Of a stretch of 64,000 nucleotides of DNA, positions 57,464 to 64,000 are shown one piece after another (position 1 is the first letter of the stretch; each line of letters begins with the position of its first letter). The position numbers and the translations under genes are program-made. The notes under the pieces are model-generated. The model was not told the DNA's origin, did not search any database, and saw only the letters and a program-made list of their open reading frames with translations. The DNA lies in contig CM057141.1 in NCBI GenBank assembly GCA_029964075.1, forward strand, positions 1,178,001 through 1,242,000. The letters are read 5' to 3'. The DNA comes from Patiria pectinifera (Eukaryota; Echinodermata; Asteroidea; Valvatida; Asterinidae).

Positions 57464-57963
57464 TTAAAGGGAAAATACAACATTTGCAAACATCAAAAAA
57501 TAAAAATACCAAATCATTTTGAAATACCCTTCTGGACTGTTAGTGAATGACAGTGCAAAGCATCCTGTAAAATCATGGCTCCTGGTATAATGTCATTTTC
57601 AAGAAAAGTGGTATTTTTGTATCAATTTCCAATGCTGGTCGGTCGACCAGCGTTGGAAAAAAACTGGGTTTTTTTTCAAATACTGGCCCCAATTGACCAT
57701 CGCACTTGTTTGCAATCGATTACACACCTATGAACGAGTACAAGCCAGCTAGACTGGTTCCCTGACCTTACAATTCCCCAATGTATGTAAACTGCTATGT
57801 TTCTTCTTATATGGAGTCAGGGAACCAGACTACAGGAAAATGATTGTTTTTCTTGGTTTTTATAGCATTTTCGAACCCAAAACCTCAAAAAAGTCTGTGT
57901 AACTATATTTGCTATATATTTCCAACCCCACAATTCCATCCATTTCTGAAAATTACAGCAAGT
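57464..57963 (-). mobile_element. Dispersed short DNA transposon, family A, copy 3 (inverted, one end truncated)
   Basis: Opens TTAAAGGGAAAATACAACAT and runs in reverse order through the palindrome (57,629-57,656, one mismatched centre pair and one arm mismatch) and the 'ggttccctga' pair, stopping at 'aattacagca' without the far terminus. Confidence 0.8.
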
Positions 57964-58899
57964 GCCAGACCCATGTTGAAACCATGTTGAAGAATGAAGT
58001 GGTGGGATTTAAATCCGGATTTTCAAAAATTTGGTTTGAATTCCACTATTCGGTTTATGTTGAAAACCGGATATTCGAAACCAACCTAAAAAAAAAAATA
58101 AGCCTTCTAACTTTTGTGACGCGGCTACAGAAAGCAACTGGAAAATCCTCCAATTTGCTCCGTGGTCTCTGATTGTAACTGTGTTCACTTCACATCACGT
58201 TTTCAACATTACAGTTCTGGAGTGTTTTTGTAAAGGCCCAGTGGTTATTGAATCCTACAAACTATACCCAATCAATGGGAGGGCATTTGCATGCAGCACC
58301 TCACCCATCACTTTTTGTTGGCATGACTGTGAGCAGAATGGGAACTTCCGGTGAAATTGGTGAAAATAGTTTGGATAAAGGATTTTGAAATCTCCGTTTT
58401 CTCCCACCACTATAGATGAAAGGGCTTCCGGAAATCTCCAAGTTCGACCTGGTCCAACTCAGATATTTTGGTTAGTGCTTGTTACTAAAATGTGAAATAT
58501 TCCAATGTCAATCCACAGAGAAAGTGCTGTGGCATCAAATCTGCTACCCAGACAAGAGCAAACAATGCAGGTCAGAAATTCCGGAGAATTTTAAAAGATC
58601 TGTTCCACTGCCGAAAACCGATCCTTTGAAATGTATAAAGGCTTCAGTTGTCCCTGGAGACCTGATATGTGTGCCTGACTCAAGACTAGAGACCCTGGAG
58701 AGATGCAAAAGCAGGCCAGATAAAAGATTATATCTGCCAAGCAAACAAGGCTAGGACTTAAGAATAAAGCCCGATTCTGCGAAATGAAGTGCTGCAGTGG
58801 GTGGACTAGTATTATTCCTCCATGGTATTACGTAGTTTCAGTTGTTATAATAAAGTATAAGCTTTGTGAATTGGGAAATGGGGTCAATCCTTTTACAAC

Positions 58900-59401
58900 T
58901 TTTGTCTTATATAAAACATAGATCAGCTTTTGCTGTAATTTTCAGAAATGGATGGATTTGGGGGTTATTGTTTTATAGCAAAAATAACGTTACACTGACT
59001 AGTTTTGTGTTCACAGATGCTGGAAAAACCAAGAAAAAAATTGCTGTTCTTGTAGTCTGGTTCCCTTACCCTACTTCAGACAAAACAGAGCAATTAATAG
59101 ACGTTTACAGACTAGCTGGCTTGCATCTGTTCATGGATGTATAACCAATGCAAACAAAATGTGGACTGACTACATAAATTGGGGGCAGTATTTAAAGAAA
59201 ACAAAAGATCAGTTTTGTTTTCAAAGATGGTCGGCCGACCGTCGTTGGAAGCTGATACAAAAATTGCACTTTCCCTGAAAATAACAGCGCACCAAGGTGC
59301 CATGATTTCACTGAGACTGTTATTCTCTTACAGTTAAGTAAGGTATTTCATAATAATTCAATAGATTTTTTTGAAGTTTGCAAATGTTGTATTACCCTTA
59401 A
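58900..59401 (+). mobile_element. Dispersed short DNA transposon, family A, copy 4
   Basis: 'gcttttgctgtaattttcag' at 58,926 to 'gttgtattacccttaa' at 59,401. The palindrome near 59,223-59,248 is degraded outside GGTCGGCCGACC. The left terminus is unclear. Confidence 0.75.
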
Positions 59402-61845
59402 GCATTATTAACTTTCCCAATGTGAAACACAAAACTTGTACAATCTACTGGCACCTCCCTCTCCAAACAGCAACCCTGAAAGGTCCTTAAAAAGTACAGC
59501 AGAATTTCTTCTTGTGCATATATATGGCTCCTTCTGCAGCATCCCTTTACCCATTTCTCCACCTTGTCCTATGCACCCACCCCCACTTAAAAGATCCAAG
59601 AATTTATTTGCATACCTCAAAAAAATTGAAGACCATCAAGTTAGAGATGGAACCTCCCCCCCCCCCATTCCAACCCACCTACCATTTCAGCTGGGCCAGC
59701 TACATTTACTTCAGTGACAGCTGAAGTCTGTTAGGTCTGTTTTATGTGACACTTATAAGAAAACAAGTTCATAATGGATGACTTGGGCTTTAGAGGGATC
59801 AGAAAGATTAGGGATTGGGCGCTACCCAGTATGGTCAGCAGGTCAGAGGCAGGTCAGAACAAGTAACATGTACCTATAACGGCATGTCTAAATAACTATT
59901 ACACCTGTGTGTCACTTTTATGTTAATTCTCCAAAAAAATTCAATTTGTGTTTTGTGAAATCGAAATCCATTAATCTGTAACACAATTTCTCCGCCCTTT
60001 TCGAAGAACTTTATGTATCATAATCAAGGCCTGCATGTAGAGTAAAAGTTGAAGACCATCCAAATTTCAAAATGTATCCCTGCACCTCCTTATTTGGTAC
60101 TTGTGATAAAAGATTTAATGTCAACATTCATAGCCTTGAAGCCATAACCATATTTAGAAACTTTTTTTTCAAGTTTTTTTTACAAGCCCATTCAAACAAG
60201 TGCAGCTCATCGGATATTTCAAGCAAACAACTAGGTCCTTACGTAAGCACAATATTAAGCACAATAGTAAGCACAATAGCCCTGAATCACTGCGTCATTC
60301 AAGCAATCTGGTGAACTATAGGGACTTCCAACTCATACTGAATGACTGTAACAGTTCCCCCCTTCCTTCTTGTCCAATCATCAGCACCACGGATTAGCCT
60401 CTCAATGCCACACAGCCGAGCTGGTCCTTGTGACTCAAGTCGAGTCAGATCCAGAGAGGCCGTTCGGTGGGACGAAGGAGTCTAGAGCCAGAACCGTGTG
60501 CAGTCAAGCAAGCCAAGGGTTGCGTGCAGAGCAAGAACTTTAAGCACCTCAAGAACAACAAACACAGACTACAGCTTTGTCTTTTGGCTTTGTGGCCGGA
60601 CAAAGCTTGGAATGCAGGGACAATAGGCAGCCTACGGGCTCTCCCCGCTCTTTGCACGCTAGCACACTTACAGGTGCTTTGGTAAACTATACTGTACACA
60701 CGCAAGGCATGTGGGCCAAATCAGAACCTGCGCTGATTTTTTTTCTTGGGGGGGGGGGAGATGAGGGGCAAGGAAGACTGGGAGCTTTGAGCGCCAGTGG
60801 CTGGATTAAGCTACCATTGTTCCTACTCAGACGTCAACTGGTGGCCGAGGGGGTGGGGGGAAAATGGATTGGTCAGGTTGCACGCGAGGGGGGGGGGAGG
60901 GTTTGTTTTCTGATCAGCCGTCAGAAACTCTGCGTGACACACACAACAGAAAATACAGTGTCGGAGAACAACACGGCAGGGAGTGTATTTACCAGCGAGA
61001 AAACAAAAAAGTCACAGCAAATACAATGCACACAAGGCTCTCCTTTTTTTGTGTAAAAATAACTTTTTTTTCATTTGTTGATACACAATAGGTGACAAGT
61101 TGCTTGCCCAAAATAGATTGCCTTCTACGAGAGTCAAAACAGGAGGGGAAAAAAAGGAAAACAAAAAAAGGAAACAAATTGGTGTAATGCAAATGTTTGA
61201 TGTGAAGTGACAGCCAGACAGCCGGTGGATAAAAAGAGATTCCAATAAAGCATTTGTACTTTTATTGTAGACCAACAGGCCCTACATTCCATCACAGCTA
61301 CAGATTGTTGCAGTCCCATTTCACTGAAACTTTCAGTTTTGCAGATGTCATTAATATCAAACATTACTTTTCCATCATTATCAACATATGAAAGAGAAAG
61401 GTCTTGCTTAAGACACAGGTCTCCTCATGATGAACAGAGCAAGCTGTTCGAAACATCGAGTTAAAACAACTGGTTCTTCACAGAACCACACATCTCAAAA
61501 GAGATAACATTCACATGGTGTTACCGCAAACCTTCCATACTTTGTTCATGTCCACCCATGCAAACCTACAAGATTCATCCAGTTAATTTTGTTGAAAAGT
61601 TACCTAGTATTCCATGTATGGTTACCTATTACAAAATATCCTCCAAAACACTCAATTCCTAAGATCTCATTCTTTGGCAGGCTTTCAAAACGTTGCTTTT
61701 CAATTTTAAATAAAAGTCTGTTTTAGACCTACTTCTGTTGAATTCGAGTTTCAAATTCTCCCAAGTCCCAACTGATAAACAAACGAATATTGATATCTGC
61801 AGAGCTGGACTGATGACATGTCTACTGGTAAACATGTCCACTTAC

Positions 61846-61941
61846 CAAGGATCCTGTTTTAATAGCTCCATGTTTCAACCTTAGTGTAAGGTCCTCTGCT
61901 CTATGTTCCAAGTAAATGTCCCAAACAATTCCCCCAGAGCC
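61846..61941 (-). other. Weak candidate exon of unknown product
   Basis: A 32-codon open segment (GSGGIVWDIYLEHRAEDLTL...TGSL) sits between a good acceptor (GCCGCCTCCTAG|GG) and a good donor (TTG|GTAAGTGG), phase 0 at both ends, on the PSKH1 strand. It does not resemble the part of the kinase expected before PWKD. Chance, an alternative exon or an unrelated gene are all possible. Confidence 0.2.
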
Positions 61942-63282
61942 CTAGGAGGCGGCAATAATTGGGGTCCCATGGGGTGTTTTCCAATTAAAGTTTCAGCGAG
62001 TAATTTGTCATTTGCTGGACCACAATAAGTAACATGTGGGTTGCCTCATGTTAATTGTTACGACCTACGCTCACCTTAGTCCAACTTTCCCATGGACTGT
62101 CCTGAAATATCAGGGAGGAAACCTTGGTTTTTTATCAGGTATTCTTTGAAGGTTTGGGTCAAAAAATCTCACCAAAAATGCCAAAGAAAATGCAGGAAAT
62201 AGGATATCCAAATAGAAAACGGTAGAATACAAGCCCGGCTTTTATACTTGACATATATGGGTCATTCTATACATTTCGGGTTCCAAATGTGCCATTTTTC
62301 CTGTCCCTGATTCCTGCATTTTGTTATTTTAAAATTTGAAGACCACATTCGGCCAAGAATTCTTCAACTCTTAAGCGCCAAGTTCATGTGAAAAAAAGTC
62401 AAAACTGACGACTTTTCCCTTTTCAATGTTTCTGTTGTGTTAGCTGAGTTAACAAACCAACTGGTCCAATTTTCACCACTGCAGTTTAAAAAACTGTTCC
62501 AACTGACTACAAAACTGAAGCGCAAAACCTAATATTAATTTACATCACCCCAACACAAATTCCATCTTATGAACAATCTAGTATACTAGTATATATTTCA
62601 CAATTTTTCAAACAGACCTGCTACAATGTAGTCAGGCTACTGCTCTCAAAAAAAAGCTAATTTAATATAATACAGCACAACAGTCAACAGAGTGACACAG
62701 GTTATGCAATTAACTTGTTGATTGCTGTTACCAACGACAACAAATATGTTTAGATTTAACGATTGAATCCTTGAGAAGAATGCAAGTGACTGAGCCATAA
62801 GACTTGGGATAGGTGAGCTATTGTTTGAGATTTCAGCCCGATCACGATCAGAAAGTAGTCCGACTTCTCCACGGAAGTGTGTGATTCGGCCTTTCTGTGT
62901 CGCGGCGCTAAATGACGCGGAAAACTGATCCGGTTGCTTCCTGTGCAATGTTTACCTATGGAATCAATCCCTGGTCATGTGTAAGCGTGAACTTATTTGA
63001 TTCCTTCCCGACTAATGAATGCACGCACGATAGCTCACCAACAGGCCAAAAAAAGACTAAACAACATTTAAGGCATGCCGTTTGTCTTTCTTCAAAGACA
63101 GACACAAATAAAATTGAACATTCATGAGTAACACAATTGCTTACTGATATTTCTTTGCGTTAAATTTTCGGTGAAATAGTAGCAGTTTGCATTCTTATGT
63201 TCATTTCTCAAACAGTGGCCTCGTCTCTGGCTTTGCCTAGGGCTCCAGTTTCAACTTGTACTAATGACTCTGAAGTTACAGA

Positions 63283-63818
63283 TTAAAGGGAATGTACATC
63301 ATTGGCTTTTGCTGTAATTTTCAGAAAGGAACTATTTGAAGGGCGAGTATAATAGATCAAATTTTGTTACACTGACATGTTTGAAGTTTTTTGGTCAAAA
63401 ATGCTGAAAAAAAACCAAGAAAAACAAAAATGTTCAAGTAGTCTGGTTCCCTGACTCCACTAAAGAAAAAATGGATCAATTTCCAGATGCCGGAAAATTG
63501 TAAAGTAAGGGAACAAGTCTAGCTGGCCTGCACCTGTTCATGAATATGTAACCAATAGTAAACAAAATTTGAACTGAATAAAAAATGGTAAATTTGGAGC
63601 AGTAGTTGCAAAATAGTTAGGTTTTTCCAGCGGTGGTCGGCCGACCACCGCTGGAAACGTATACAAAAATACCATTTTCTTGAAAATGACTTCACTGCAG
63701 GTGCCATAACTTTACAGGATGCTTTTGACTGTCATCTACCAACATCCTAGTAAGGTATTTCGTAAAAGCTTGGTAGTTTTATTTTTCGATGTTTGCAAAT
63801 GTTGTATATTCCCTTTAA
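63283..63818 (+). mobile_element. Dispersed short DNA transposon, family A, copy 5 (near complete)
   Basis: Starts TTAAAGGGAATGTACATC and ends TGTATATTCCCTTTAA, giving a terminal inverted repeat of about 16 bp with TTAA at both extremes. A perfect 28-bp palindrome lies at 63,627-63,654. Confidence 0.85.
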
Positions 63819-64000
63819 AGCCAGAGCTGCAGATAAAACCAGGGTTTGACAAATGCCTACACTTGATCACAAAATGAAATAAAATCAAATTCTCAAAGCT
63901 TAAAACTCTAACCCCCCCCCCCCCCCGAACCAAAAAAACACACCAAAATCACAATTCTGGCAAAATCTTACAAGACCCAAAGACCCATGTCATGAAAGGA

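Larger units (their letters stand above)
50258..64000. other. Long PSKH1 intron or upstream sequence, repeat-bearing
   Basis: No conserved exon was recognised on either strand over this interval. It contains a 1.1-kb tandem duplication, three family A transposons and one weak candidate exon (61,846-61,941). Homopolymer C and G runs occur at 53,002-53,022, 60,750 and 63,912. Confidence 0.5.

Noticed and set aside
58479-58754. 91-residue plus-strand frame
   Set aside because: Composition is plausible, but there is no recognised family, no clear splice context and no neighbouring exon.
50258-64000. Kinase-core exons of PSKH1
   Set aside because: I looked on the minus strand for sequence encoding HRDLKPEN, DFG and the APE-type loop and found none. 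They are assumed to lie outside the window.
1-64000. CRISPR array or bacterial operon
   Set aside because: Direct repeats here are satellites and minisatellites without unique spacers, and the genes are intron-bearing animal genes.

Overview
The window is animal nuclear DNA. It has small exons with GT-AG splice sites, introns full of repeats, one exon per SRCR domain, and many short non-autonomous transposons. Five protein-coding loci can be read: a secreted multi-SRCR scavenger-receptor gene, SNX16, CCNDBP1, a PDPR-like gene and the tail of PSKH1. The SRCR modules, the tRNA-Leu-derived SINEs and the 'GGCGTAGCCA' and 'CCTCGTCCCCAG' transposon ends would fit an invertebrate deuterostome (echinoderm, hemichordate or amphioxus). 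That placement is inference; no species is claimed.

Layout, left to right. 1-11,330: minus-strand SRCR gene. A TATA box and a signal-peptide exon at about 11.1-11.3 kb lead into seven SRCR exons between 6,134 and 919; its 3' end is off the left edge. 14,005-18,580: plus-strand SNX16, complete coding sequence in seven exons. 18.6-26.7 kb: intergenic, dominated by a 3.1-kb satellite of about 68-bp units. 26,690-31,242: minus-strand CCNDBP1, complete in seven exons. 33,425-44,163: minus-strand PDPR-like gene, complete in sixteen exons. 49.9-50.3 kb: minus-strand C-terminal exon of PSKH1, whose kinase-core exons must lie beyond 64,000. The last 13.7 kb is intron or intergenic sequence with a 1.1-kb tandem duplication and several transposon copies.

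Exons were placed by hand from homology, splice signals and phase. In every complete gene all phases close and the summed lengths divide by three: SNX16 389 aa, CCNDBP1 346 aa, PDPR-like 862 aa. No gene cluster with a shared function is evident. PDPR would act in mitochondria, SNX16 on endosomes, CCNDBP1 in nucleus and cytoplasm, PSKH1 at Golgi, centrosome or nuclear speckles, and the SRCR protein outside the cell.

The most notable observations are structural. Eight copies of a 51/52-bp repeat duplicate the 3' splice site of PDPR exon 11. A 1-kb decamer array in PDPR intron 4 stays open in frame with the preceding exon. A short transposon sits 10 nt inside an SRCR intron. A dispersed transposon family carries a palindrome whose two arms have changed together between copies. 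The PDPR-like protein keeps a TWHSAG motif that resembles the flavinylation site of dimethylglycine and sarcosine dehydrogenases.
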